Shown here: piece after piece, positions 1 to 7,888 of the stretch
How positions within the stretch are numbered: the first letter of the stretch is position 1
Layout: each line of letters begins with the position of its first letter
DNA from: Patescibacteria group bacterium
Lineage (GTDB): Bacteria > Patescibacteria > Paceibacteria > UBA6257 > 2-01-FULL-56-20
Direction: 5' to 3'
Length of the DNA: 64,000 nt
NCBI GenBank assembly: GCA_018971305.1
Contig: JAGXBC010000004.1
Location: 1 to 64,000, forward strand
Position numbers and translations under genes: made by a program
Notes under the pieces: generated by a model
Database searches by the model: none
The model's input: the letters and a program-made list of their open reading frames with translations, nothing else
What the model was told of the DNA's origin: nothing

Positions 1-141
1 CGGAGAATGTACCACCATGTGACCCCGGAAAAGCTGCCGGAATACGTGAGTGAATTCCAGGCCCGTTTTTCCTCACCGGAAATATTCAAAAATCCGAGAT
101 ATTACTTACAAAAAACGTTATCGCTCATACCATTTGACTAG
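1..141 (+). CDS. C-terminal fragment, possible IS1595-type transposase (window edge)
   Basis: An open frame runs from the left edge to a TAG at 139-141 (46 residues). It contains YHHVTPEKLPEYVSEFQARF, which resembles the conserved tail of ISXO2/IS1595 transposases, where an H-V-x-x-x-x-L-x-x-Y-V-x-E-F stretch follows the last catalytic acidic residue. The usual F-R-Y-N-x-R ending is degraded and the protein continues about 25 more residues, so the family call is tentative. The gene begins outside the window, so completeness cannot be judged. Confidence 0.35.
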   Translation, partial: RRMYHHVTPEKLPEYVSEFQARFSSPEIFKNPRYYLQKTLSLIPFD

Positions 142-149
142 CATTACCC

Positions 150-330
150 AAAATGTCCAGCGTCCAAGGTGTCCAATTTTGCCCCAGATGCCGACCCGTC
201 GGACGGTCGCCGGAACCGCCCTCCGAAAACGCTTGTGGGGCTTGGCCAGGGCGGGTACTGAGTGCGAGAGCACAGCCACGAGAGGCGCAGTATCGAGGGC
301 GATGCGAGAGCATCGAACGCATCCTAAAAA
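150..330. other. GC-rich intergenic segment with GAGA-capped hairpins
   Basis: No convincing gene lies here. The stretch is richer in GC than its neighbours and holds two small hairpins with the same GAGA loop, at 262-273 (GTGC/GCAC stem) and 300-315 (CGATGC/GCATCG stem). It follows the transposase fragment directly and could be insertion-sequence end material or a structured repeat. Function unknown. Confidence 0.3.
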
Positions 331-333
331 TAT

Positions 334-990
334 TTATTCGAAAATGAGCTTATTGAATTTTTTAATCTTGATCTCTATGGGTTTTCTTGTTGCAATATCT
401 TTAAAGCGCTTCGCGCAATAACTCTCAAATTGTTTTTCTCGTTCAGCAAGTGATTCTCGATATCCCAGAAGATCCAGGCTATAAATCAAATAAATTATTC
501 CTTGCCTATTCCCAACTTGCTTGGTCGCTTTACTTAATGCATCATCAGCCTTTTTATTTACCGCATTTACCATTCCTGCTTGCCTCGCCAGTTCTTCCGA
601 ACTATCGCTGACAATTACCTTCTTTTTCTCAAGTACTTCCAAAAAACTTTTTTCATCGTCAGACTCATTAATTCTTTTAATCTCCACCCATTTCTCTGAA
701 GTCTGCAAATATAAGTCCGGCCCGCCATCGGACTCTTCCATAAAAAGCGGCCTTTCGTCCCGAAGTTCGATGGCGACCAATAGTTCAGCAATCTTATCAA
801 AAATCTGATCCAATGACCCCACGGAAGAAAATTTCTTTCTCAAAATTCTTTGTTGAGGGATCTCTATGTTAGATAAAAACTTGTTAATGTTTTCAACAGC
901 GCGTCGAATTCCAGCATACTCACCTTGCTCTAGCCTCGCCGCAAAATCCCCGCCAATTTTTGAGCATCTTAAAAAGTTGTATATGATCAT
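334..990 (-). CDS. Hypothetical protein with a PD-(D/E)XK nuclease-like motif
   Basis: A 218-residue soluble protein without signal peptide or membrane segment. Around residues 90-105 it shows G-P-D-L followed eleven residues later by V-E-I-K, preceded by a helix rich in acidic residues (E70, E75). This arrangement matches the active-site core of PD-(D/E)XK nucleases, with D92, E103 and K105 as the candidate catalytic residues. The rest is helical and charged. No methyltransferase or restriction partner is adjacent, so it is not evidently part of a restriction system; the neighbour upstream is a serine protease. The nuclease assignment is an inference from one motif and could be wrong. Confidence 0.5.
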   Translation of the reverse strand: MIIYNFLRCSKIGGDFAARLEQGEYAGIRRAVENINKFLSNIEIPQQRILRKKFSSVGSLDQIFDKIAELLVAIELRDERPLFMEESDGGPDLYLQTSEKWVEIKRINESDDEKSFLEVLEKKKVIVSDSSEELARQAGMVNAVNKKADDALSKATKQVGNRQGIIYLIYSLDLLGYRESLAEREKQFESYCAKRFKDIATRKPIEIKIKKFNKLIFE

Positions 991-1019
991 TATGGGAAAA
1001 GCGGAAAATGTTGATCGTT

Positions 1020-1973
1020 TTAATTATGGGGAATAAAAGTTACGTTATTCATACTCTGAATAACGCCTTCGTTGGTGGTGTTGCCAAGCGAAACCCATGT
1101 GGGTAGTCCTAATACACACAAGCGGCCATCTTGTTTCGACAAAGCCATCCCACCAGAATTTCCACTGTCAACCTTCGCACTTGTATAGTAATTAACATCT
1201 ACGGGGTAGCTGGACGATGAAGTATTAAACGGCTGCCTATCTGTTGCAGATATTGTACCCGATTCCAAGGTTTGGTTAAAATCATAGGCATTATGATTCG
1301 CAAAGAATGGATATCCCAGGACAACAACCGGAAAACCCGTTTGCATGTATTTGGCGCATGGAGGCGCAGGTGCGGGCAACACATCTAAAGATGGTATATT
1401 CGGGATTCTCGCTGAGGTAACATTCAATAAAATTTCATCTGCTTGATTGTTCCAGTAGCTAGAATGGGCGGTATCCAAATACCATGCTCCAACATAATAA
1501 TTGTAGGCTTCACACGTATCGGTCTGAATAACATGTCGGTTGGTTAGTACGGACCATTTTGAGTTGGTATTAGAAACATTGGCGATCAAAGTTCCCGACC
1601 CCCAATCATATAAAGCGCCGTTGTTGAAACAGGAAACTTTTACCACGGTTTTTTTATACGGTTCGACCTCTGATTGCGAAATGATGTCTTGGGCCGTATT
1701 GGTACTGCCGCTATCGGTGACAACGTGATTCTGTTGTTTCAAATCGGCAACCTCCTGTTTCAGCTGGTCAATTTGTTGTTGCTCCGCAGATGGCGCCGAA
1801 GGGATCCCGGTCGCCTCCGTTGAAGATGCGATATCCTGAGCGGAGTTTGGCGAAGAAAGATCGGATTGTCGTGATACATTGTTGCCGACAATAGTAAGCA
1901 AAGAAAGTGCTACAACGGACCCTATTAATATGATGCCCATCTTAAACCAATTTTCCTTCATCCAGTTTTTCAT
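1020..1973 (-). CDS. Membrane-anchored trypsin-like serine protease
   Basis: A 317-residue protein with one N-terminal membrane helix (about residues 12-29), a Ser/Ala-rich linker with a short coiled coil (65-82) and a chymotrypsin-fold domain. The catalytic residues are visible: His147 in LTNRHVI, an Asp in ADEILLNV (D179) and Ser273 in GNSGG. The C-terminal domain should face outward. HtrA-type proteases share this fold, but no PDZ domain follows and the protein ends soon after the serine motif, so it is better called an S1-type protease than DegP. It is probably a single transcription unit; the truncated recombinase lies upstream. Confidence 0.8.
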   Translation of the reverse strand: MKNWMKENWFKMGIILIGSVVALSLLTIVGNNVSRQSDLSSPNSAQDIASSTEATGIPSAPSAEQQQIDQLKQEVADLKQQNHVVTDSGSTNTAQDIISQSEVEPYKKTVVKVSCFNNGALYDWGSGTLIANVSNTNSKWSVLTNRHVIQTDTCEAYNYYVGAWYLDTAHSSYWNNQADEILLNVTSARIPNIPSLDVLPAPAPPCAKYMQTGFPVVVLGYPFFANHNAYDFNQTLESGTISATDRQPFNTSSSSYPVDVNYYTSAKVDSGNSGGMALSKQDGRLCVLGLPTWVSLGNTTNEGVIQSMNNVTFIPHN

Positions 1974-2009
1974 GGCTTGCTAGATATGCTTTTCTTTATA
2001 ATACTCAAT

Positions 2010-2954
2010 CTACGCGTATTTTTCATCTTTCCCTTCAACTGTCACAGCCCGATTTTTGAGCATCAATTTATCTTTTAACATCCCCAACAGCTCCCGCTTC
2101 TCCGCCGGCGTCCCTTCGTTGAGGACATACGTTGCGTAACTTCTCGCATCAAATTCAATCTCTTGTTGCGCCGTTTTTTTCTGTCCGAGGAAAACTTTGT
2201 TGAACTTGCCGATTCGTTGCATCTCCTCATCGAACCGCTTTCGGATGTCGGTTTCGTTGACATCCATCTGGCCGACAATCTCGATGAGCTGTTTGATAAG
2301 CTCTTCCTCGCGGAGATACTGATTTTTGCAATGCAAATCTTTTGATCGGCTGCAGCCATAATAAACGTAGCGCACGGTAAGCCCGGTTGTTTTTAGCGTC
2401 TTGAATTTTTCCTCGGCGGTAATGCCGGAACCGTATAGACCGCAGGTCATCAATTTTGTGAAGGCGAATTCCTTGCTTTCGCTCCTCGCCTTCCTCTGTA
2501 ACTGCAATTGCTGTTGCGCCTCGTCGAAAAGAACCTTCGTTATGATCGGCTCGTACTTGCCCTGGTACCACCTGCCGCTCCTCCGCGGATATTCAAAGGT
2601 CCCATGGTAGAAGGGATTATTGAGAAGCATGTAGATATTTCCCAAAGTGAGCGGCTTGCCGCTTTTCGTAACAAATTTGACCTCGTTCAGCCAGCGGAAT
2701 ACCTTTCTGCCGCTCCAGCCGCCGTGCGCGACCTTCGTGAATATTTCCTTGACCACCGGCGCTCGCTGCGGATCGATGAAAACATGACCCTTCTGAGTCG
2801 TATTGTGCGAATTGAGATATCCGGTCGGCGCGACCTTATGAAAATCGCCCGGGCAAAAAAATACGCCATCATGTGCGCGGAAGCGGTTCCTTGGCGATGC
2901 CATCGGTCGCTCGTGGCCGATGCGCTCGTAAAAAGAAGTGGGCGGTTTACACAT
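2010..2954 (-). pseudogene. Large serine recombinase lacking its catalytic domain
   Basis: From about residue 40 the 314-residue frame follows the C-terminal half of large serine recombinases: the A-P-x-G-Y-L-N entry, the Recombinase domain (V-V-K-E-I-F, NPFYHGTFEY, EPIITKVLFDEAQ) and a Cys-containing zinc-ribbon segment (T-C-G-L-Y-G-S-G, YGCSRSKDLHC), then a coiled region. The N-terminal resolvase domain with its catalytic serine is absent. The first 35 residues, rich in Arg and Pro, do not resemble the family, and no matching resolvase frame lies upstream before the next gene. It is therefore probably an inactive remnant of an integrative element. Its GC content is raised like that of the surface-protein gene next to it. 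Confidence 0.75.
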
Positions 2955-3035
2955 TCAAGGCGCGAAGAAGGCCAGCCCCCATATGCTTACGCCATTTCTC
3001 CGGATGAGCGGCGGAAAGATCGTTTATCCGGCTAT

Positions 3036-3053
3036 GATTCGAACCAAGAAAAA
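3036..3053 (+). repeat. tRNA-T-arm-like direct repeat, copy 1
   Basis: The 18-mer GATTCGAACCAAGAAAAA occurs here and again at 4326-4343. Its reverse complement contains GGTTCGAATC, the conserved T-arm sequence of tRNA genes. The two copies flank the surface-protein gene at 3076-4284, as attL/attR-like remnants would. No complete tRNA can be folded at either copy. Confidence 0.6.
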
Positions 3054-3075
3054 TCAAGGGGGGCGAAACCAAGCA

Positions 3076-4284
3076 CTATAGTTTCACAGGGCCCTGGCCT
3101 TCGAAGGCGCGGGCGCCGAAGGTCTTCCTGTCCGATTGGCCATCCTTGTCCGTTACTGTGACCTGCATCTGCGAAGCCATCTCCCACGCTTCCGGGCAGC
3201 CGTTCGGATAGCCGTCCGACGGACCGTGATAGAAACCGTTCGCTGATTCGCCGAGCCCGCTCGCGGGGCCAGTAAGGCTTCCGCAATTATTTCCCGGCGC
3301 GGGGATAAATTTCCAGTCGAAGGTAAGATCCTTGGCGTTCTTGGGAATCGTTGACATCTGATAGTTCGTGGGGCTCTGCGGCTGCACGAAAACCATCGTT
3401 ACGGCCGTGATCTTCGGCTTGAAGTGCACGTCAACGTACGCATCGCCCACGCCCAAGGCCGTCGCCCGTACGCGCGCAATGCCCGCGTCCGCCGAGGAAA
3501 GCGTAACCGTTACCTGGCCGTTGAGATCGGTCTTGACGTTCGCAGGGGAAGGCGGAACCATCGTGCCGAAGTTCGTGGTCACGTTTACCACCATGAGGCC
3601 CAAGGGCGTTGTGAGCACTGGTTTGTTCGAGCCTGCCGGCAAGCGCACGCCGTTATCATATTGCGCGGGGCCTTTCACCGAGAACGTCGCCGTGACCGTC
3701 GAGAAATCTGCGCCATCCGGCAAAACTGGATCTTTTGAGGAGGTCATTTTCACGCTGAGCGTGTACTTGTCGCACTTCAAGCTGAACTTCGCAGTGGGCA
3801 TGCCGGGAACAGGATTACCGTTCGCATCTACGACCGAAACATTCACCACTTTCGGCGGCGCCGCGGCGTCCTGCGCGGAGACGATCACAAGACCGCAGAC
3901 ATCCTGCGGCACGACACCCGAAAGCGTCTTTTCGCTGGGATTCGTCGAATCGCCCTGCGTCGCGGGCAATTTATAGGTGAGGCCTGTCGTCGGGTCGTAG
4001 GAAACGTACATGCCGCCGCCGCTCTTCACCGGATAGTAGCCGTGCTCGTCGGGGTCCGTAATTTTCAAATAAGCGCCGGCGTGGAGCGTAATCTTCGCGG
4101 GATACGTGAGCGTGATCTGCGTACCTTCGGGGCCGGACGTGGGCGAAAGCGCGCTTTTTCCTCCCCCGCCGCTTTTGTGCAAGTGATAACCGGCAAGCCC
4201 CAAACCGATGATCGCAACGCCGATCAAAAAGATCCATTTTGGATGCAGAAGCGCATTCCAAATATGCTTCAAGATATTATTCAT
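3076..4284 (-). CDS. Anchored extracellular protein with Ig-like domains
   Basis: A 402-residue protein with an N-terminal cytoplasmic stub, one membrane helix (about 18-35), a Gly-rich linker and then an all-beta exterior. Residues about 130-290 contain two Big/invasin-type Ig-like modules (VNVSVVDANGNPVPGM, TDLNGQVTVTLSSADAGIARVRA). Cysteines near the C-terminus (NNCGS, NGCPEAW) could form disulphides. Its codon and base composition is clearly GC-rich compared with the flanks, and it sits between two copies of an 18-bp direct repeat with a truncated recombinase downstream, suggesting acquisition by transfer. Role probably adhesion or cell-surface display; no specific function can be read. 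Confidence 0.65.
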   Translation of the reverse strand: MNNILKHIWNALLHPKWIFLIGVAIIGLGLAGYHLHKSGGGGKSALSPTSGPEGTQITLTYPAKITLHAGAYLKITDPDEHGYYPVKSGGGMYVSYDPTTGLTYKLPATQGDSTNPSEKTLSGVVPQDVCGLVIVSAQDAAAPPKVVNVSVVDANGNPVPGMPTAKFSLKCDKYTLSVKMTSSKDPVLPDGADFSTVTATFSVKGPAQYDNGVRLPAGSNKPVLTTPLGLMVVNVTTNFGTMVPPSPANVKTDLNGQVTVTLSSADAGIARVRATALGVGDAYVDVHFKPKITAVTMVFVQPQSPTNYQMSTIPKNAKDLTFDWKFIPAPGNNCGSLTGPASGLGESANGFYHGPSDGYPNGCPEAWEMASQMQVTVTDKDGQSDRKTFGARAFEGQGPVKL

Positions 4285-4325
4285 TTTTAAAGTATAACAT
4301 TTTGCCGCAGAAATAACCCTCCCGA

Positions 4326-4343
4326 GATTCGAACCAAGAAAAA
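4326..4343 (+). repeat. tRNA-T-arm-like direct repeat, copy 2
   Basis: Second copy of the 18-mer found at 3036-3053, about 1290 bp away in the same orientation, just upstream of the surface-protein start codon. Preceded by CCCTCCCGA, which could be the remains of an acceptor stem. Confidence 0.6.
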
Positions 4344-4468
4344 ATAGGTTTTCAATATAAATTCAAAGGGTGACATCCCAAGAGTAGCAGCAATGACTTT
4401 TCGGAGGTATAATGATTCATATAATCCTTAAAAGGCCGATGTGTTTTAATTAACCTCATCATAAAAAT

Positions 4469-4627
4469 ATGGTAAAAGGAAACTTTCTTGGCGCGGCGAT
4501 TGTTGCAATAATCTACACGGTCTATGTTGTGTGGCACCCTCTTTCATCACGCTCACAGACAGCATTAGTATTAGTGATTCTTAATGCTTTAACTATCGTC
4601 CTGATGTCTTTTGCATTCAAAGGATAG
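4469..4627 (+). CDS. Small two-helix membrane protein (52 aa)
   Basis: An ATG at 4469 opens a 52-residue frame ending in TAG. The product has two hydrophobic stretches (about residues 5-23 and 33-49) joined by a short polar loop (HPLSSRSQ), the profile of a small integral membrane protein. There is no good Shine-Dalgarno sequence, which fits the leaderless style of nearby genes but weakens the call. It lies head to tail with the GIY-YIG gene. Function unknown. Confidence 0.45.
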   Translation: MVKGNFLGAAIVAIIYTVYVVWHPLSSRSQTALVLVILNALTIVLMSFAFKG

Positions 4628-4698
4628 AAAGCGGAATAATGGGCCGAAGCGAAGTAGCCGCGAATCGCCTACGTTTTGATAAAATCAGGGTATCCACC

Positions 4699-4962
4699 AT
4701 GTACTATCTTTATATGCTCCAATGCTCTGACGGCAGTCTATACACGGGGATAACCAATGATATCGCAAAAAGGTTTTCCGAACACAAAAACAAAATAGGC
4801 GGGCGTTATACCCGCTCTCACGAGGTTAAAAAAATTTTATACACCGAGAAATATAGAACAAAGAGCGGCGCCCTAAAACGTGAACTGGAAATCAAGAGCT
4901 GGCGACGGGAGAAGAAATTGGCTTTAATAAATAACCCAATCAAAGCCCCGCAGCAACTATAG
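4699..4962 (+). CDS. GIY-YIG domain endonuclease-like protein
   Basis: An 87-residue single-domain protein. It begins YYLYMLQCSDGSLYTGITN, the GIY-YIG core (here Y-L-Y...Y-T-G), followed by R25 and the helix ending in E63, the usual catalytic positions of the UvrC/SLX1-like fold. Family members of this size (YhbQ/UPF0213-like) are standalone nucleases of uncertain cellular role. I chose the ATG at 4699 rather than an in-frame ATG sixty bases upstream because a -10-like GATAAAAT lies between them and because the conserved domain starts there. A strong intrinsic terminator follows directly. Confidence 0.85.
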   Translation: MYYLYMLQCSDGSLYTGITNDIAKRFSEHKNKIGGRYTRSHEVKKILYTEKYRTKSGALKRELEIKSWRREKKLALINNPIKAPQQL

Positions 4963-4972
4963 GTGGAAAACA

Positions 4973-4999
4973 AAAGCGGTTCGATAGTCGAACCGCTTT
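4973..4999 (+). terminator. Intrinsic terminator after the GIY-YIG gene
   Basis: Perfect 12-bp stem (AAAGCGGTTCGA/TCGAACCGCTTT) with a 3-base loop, followed after a few bases by a T-rich tract. It lies between convergent genes and may serve both. Confidence 0.8.
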
Positions 5000-5002
5000 A
5001 CA

Positions 5003-5401
5003 CTATCTCGGTTTTTTATCCCGCGGATACACTACACAAGTATACTGTCCGGCCTTAACGTAAATCCCTTTCTCGTGGATTGCGGATGCGACCTCCGCGA
5101 GTCTCTCAAGAAGAAACGGAATTCTCTGTTTACCGAGAAAAGAAACTTCATAAACCCTGCAAACATCTTTATGTATTTCACCCGAAGAATCTTTCCAAAA
5201 TCCCGTAACCGTAGATTTTGGAATCGTACAAGCGTTAAAACGCTGTATAAGAAAATCATACACAATGCTTTTAACGGTCTTGCCGCCTATTTTCTTATTG
5301 AGCTTCCTTATCGGAATTAAAAACACCGCGGGTCGCCCAAGATCCTCAACCCAATATCTAGGATTGTCGGCAAATTCTCTCCATTTACTTTGCTGTTTCA
5401 T
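5003..5401 (-). CDS. Conserved-looking hypothetical protein
   Basis: A 132-residue soluble, basic protein with mixed alpha/beta character and no recognisable catalytic motif, signal peptide or membrane helix. A purine-rich GGGGGA precedes the ATG at a suitable distance, supporting the start. It lies downstream of metK on the same strand with a separate ribosome site, and its stop abuts the terminator of the convergent GIY-YIG gene. Residues 60-100 (TGFWKDSSGEIHKDVCRVYEV) have the look of a metabolite-binding beta-meander, but I do not recognise the family. Confidence 0.6.
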   Translation of the reverse strand: MKQQSKWREFADNPRYWVEDLGRPAVFLIPIRKLNKKIGGKTVKSIVYDFLIQRFNACTIPKSTVTGFWKDSSGEIHKDVCRVYEVSFLGKQRIPFLLERLAEVASAIHEKGIYVKAGQYTCVVYPRDKKPR

Positions 5402-5440
5402 AATTCCCCCATATCTGAATTGTTCTAGCGATATATTAAC

Positions 5441-6469
5441 CTAAACCTTTTCCCACGGCAATGAATCGTTGCCGAAATTTCCCTTTCTTGTTGCTTCCAG
5501 ATATATAGGCCGGCGCAGGTCCAAAAGCTTGATGATCCCCTGCGGGCTCAGGTCAAAATTTTTTCTTACGTCCTCCGCCAATTTTTCGTCCATTCCGGTT
5601 CTTTCCACCTCAACCATAAGCGGTTCTTTAACGCCGATGGCGTAGGCAATTTTTACGAGTGCCTCTTTGACGCCATATTTTTTGACCAGATATTTTGCGA
5701 GATAACGCGCGGCATACGCGGCAGACCTGTCTACCTTTGTCGGGTCTTTGCCGGCATAAGATCCGCCGCCAATCGGAATGTCCGGTCCGTAATTATCAAC
5801 CACAAGTTTCCTGCCGGACAAACCGCTATCTGCGGTAAATCCACCTATAACAAATTTTCCAGTGGGATTGACCAATATCTTTACGCCGGACAAGTCGACG
5901 ATCACTGGTTCAATAACATTTTTGATAACGAAGTCCCGCAGGGTGTCGCCGGTAAAAGATTCAGTGTGCTGAGTGGAGACAAGAACGGTTATTATCTTCT
6001 CGCCAAGCATCGTAACCTGCGTCTTGCCGTCGGGACCAATATTTTTATTTCCCGCTTTACGAATATCTTCCAGTTTTTTCGCCAATTTTCTCGCGAGCAC
6101 CACGGGCTTCGGCAGCATCTCCGGAGTTTCGTTCGTAGCATAGCCCACCATTATCCCCTGGTCGCCGGCGCCACCTGTGTCCACTCCTTGGGCTATTTCC
6201 GGAGATTGGGCGACAATTCTCGCCTCAACCTCAATGCTTTCATCGTAACCGATATCGGCATAAACCGCTCTCGCTATTTTCGGGACATCAACTTTGGCCG
6301 AAGAAGTCACCTCTCCAGTCACAACAAGTTTTCCATGCGCGCCCAACGCCTCTATCGCGACCCTGGAATTGGGGTCTTGTTTTAAATATTCATCCAAAAG
6401 CGCGTCTACTATCTGGTCGCACACTTTGTCCGGATGGCCTATAGTCACCGATTCTGCTGTTCTTAGCAT
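5441..6469 (-). CDS. metK: S-adenosylmethionine synthetase
   Basis: Methionine adenosyltransferase makes S-adenosylmethionine from ATP and methionine in the cytoplasm. Its signatures are present: GHPDK at 11-15, G-A-G-D-Q-G at 100-105, the methionine-loop region around residues 90-110 and the Mg/phosphate signature G-G-G-S-Y-A-G-K-D-P-T-K-V-D-R-S at about 234-249. At 342 residues it is some 40-50 shorter than E. coli MetK; the losses are spread over loops, and F-V-I-G-G-F-T-A-D-S-G-L replaces the usual G-P-x-G-D-A-G-L, so it belongs to a divergent lineage. It is divergently arranged with the Nramp-related transporter gene. Confidence 0.93.
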   Translation of the reverse strand: MLRTAESVTIGHPDKVCDQIVDALLDEYLKQDPNSRVAIEALGAHGKLVVTGEVTSSAKVDVPKIARAVYADIGYDESIEVEARIVAQSPEIAQGVDTGGAGDQGIMVGYATNETPEMLPKPVVLARKLAKKLEDIRKAGNKNIGPDGKTQVTMLGEKIITVLVSTQHTESFTGDTLRDFVIKNVIEPVIVDLSGVKILVNPTGKFVIGGFTADSGLSGRKLVVDNYGPDIPIGGGSYAGKDPTKVDRSAAYAARYLAKYLVKKYGVKEALVKIAYAIGVKEPLMVEVERTGMDEKLAEDVRKNFDLSPQGIIKLLDLRRPIYLEATRKGNFGNDSLPWEKV

Positions 6470-6529
6470 AATTTTTTATGTTTATTTTATATTAAGGTAT
6501 AGGATAACATATTTGATAACTTACCCCAT

Positions 6530-6561
6530 AATACAGTAAAAAATATCTGTATTGTTATACT
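6530..6561 (+). promoter_or_regulatory. Promoter with dyad for the Nramp-related gene
   Basis: A -10 box TATACT (6556-6561) lies seven bases before the ATG at 6569, so the message is probably leaderless. A 7-bp inverted repeat, AATACAG (6530-6536) and CTGTATT (6547-6553) with a 10-base spacer, occupies the -35 to -10 interval and could be an operator for a metal-responsive repressor. Confidence 0.5.
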
Positions 6562-6568
6562 TTTATCA

Positions 6569-7846
6569 ATGGCGAAATTCGGCAGAAGAACAAAAAAACT
6601 TATCAAACTTATCGGCCCGGGGCTCGTGACCGGAGCGGCGGACGACGATCCGTCCGGAATCGCTACCTACACGCAAACAGGAGCGCAATTCGGCTACGGA
6701 CAGCTCTGGACAGTCCCCTTTATCCTGCCCCTAATGACCGCAGTCCAAGAGGCCTGCGCGAGAATAGGCGCAGTCACGGGCAAAGGCATCGCCGCCGTTA
6801 TTAAGGAACATTACAATAAAAAAATTCTTTATGGCGCGCTTGGATTGATATTGATAGCCAACACCATAAACATCGGCGCCGACCTTGGCGCGATGGGAGC
6901 CGCCGCGCGGCTTATCATTCCCCTTCCGCTCGGAATACTTACTCTCATTTTCACAGCCGCCATCCTGATATTGGAAGTATTTACCTCTTACAAAACCTAC
7001 GCCAAAATACTCAAATGGCTGGCGCTCGCTTTATTCTCTTATGTGATAACCGTTTTTCTTGTGCACGAACCGTGGCTCGCGCTTTTGAAGGCGACCTTTA
7101 TTCCGCACATTGAGTGGAACTTTACTTTTCTCTTTATAATCACCGGAGTTATCGGTACGACAATTTCTCCCTATATGTTTTTTTGGGAAGCATCTGAGGA
7201 GGTTGAGGAGGAAGGAAGAAGGCATCTTATCCTCAACGGCAAGCCCAAAATAACCAGATCGTTTATCCGCTCGCTCCGCTGGGATAATTTCTTGGGAATG
7301 CTTTCGTCGCAAGCAGCTACCTGGTGCATTATAGTGGTCGCCGGCACGATTCTTAACGCCAACGGTATCACAAACGTTACGTCCGCGGCCGAAGCGGCAA
7401 AGGCATTGGAACCGCTTGTATTAACATTCCCCTACGCCGGATTTTTGGCAAAATTTATCTTTGCCGCAGGCATTATTGGCCTCGGCCTGCTTGCCGTTCC
7501 AGTGCTCTCTGCTTCTGCTTCTTACGCGCTGTCGGAAACATTAAATTGGCATGAGGGATTAAATCTGAAGTTTAAAAAAGCTCACGGATTTTACGGAGTT
7601 ATAACCATAGCCACCATCCTCGGATTATTTATTAATTTTGTCGGAATCAATCCCATCCAAGCACTAGTTGTCACGGCGGTTGTGAATGGCATCATTTCGG
7701 TACCCCTTATTTTCCTTATCGCGAGAATTGCCGGCAGTGAAAAAATAATGGGCGAATATAAAAGCGGTCCACTGTCCCAAACCCTTGTCTGGATTACTTT
7801 CGCGGTTATGGCCATAGCGGTCGTTGCGATGTTTATTTCTTTATAG
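6569..7846 (+). CDS. Nramp-related divalent metal transporter
   Basis: A 425-residue polytopic membrane protein with about eleven helices and the LeuT-fold Nramp organisation. Helix 1 carries D-P-S-G (27-30) instead of the manganese/iron-type D-P-G-N. The helix-6 region reads G-T-T-I-S-P-Y (196-202) instead of the canonical M-P-H. Both changes are typical of Nramp-related groups outside the classical Mn/Fe branch, some of which carry magnesium or have undefined substrates. It is therefore a metal-cation importer whose ion should not be assumed to be manganese. The start codon lies directly behind a -10 box. It is divergent from metK. Confidence 0.88.
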   Translation: MAKFGRRTKKLIKLIGPGLVTGAADDDPSGIATYTQTGAQFGYGQLWTVPFILPLMTAVQEACARIGAVTGKGIAAVIKEHYNKKILYGALGLILIANTINIGADLGAMGAAARLIIPLPLGILTLIFTAAILILEVFTSYKTYAKILKWLALALFSYVITVFLVHEPWLALLKATFIPHIEWNFTFLFIITGVIGTTISPYMFFWEASEEVEEEGRRHLILNGKPKITRSFIRSLRWDNFLGMLSSQAATWCIIVVAGTILNANGITNVTSAAEAAKALEPLVLTFPYAGFLAKFIFAAGIIGLGLLAVPVLSASASYALSETLNWHEGLNLKFKKAHGFYGVITIATILGLFINFVGINPIQALVVTAVVNGIISVPLIFLIARIAGSEKIMGEYKSGPLSQTLVWITFAVMAIAVVAMFISL

Positions 7847-7888
7847 ATGTTGCCGCGATTTCTACATAACTCACAACAATATTAAAAT

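Noticed and set aside
2508..3161. A 217-codon plus-strand frame across the recombinase region
   Set aside because: It is opposite the recombinase remnant, has biased Arg/Pro/Leu composition typical of the antisense of GC-rich coding DNA, and matches no family.
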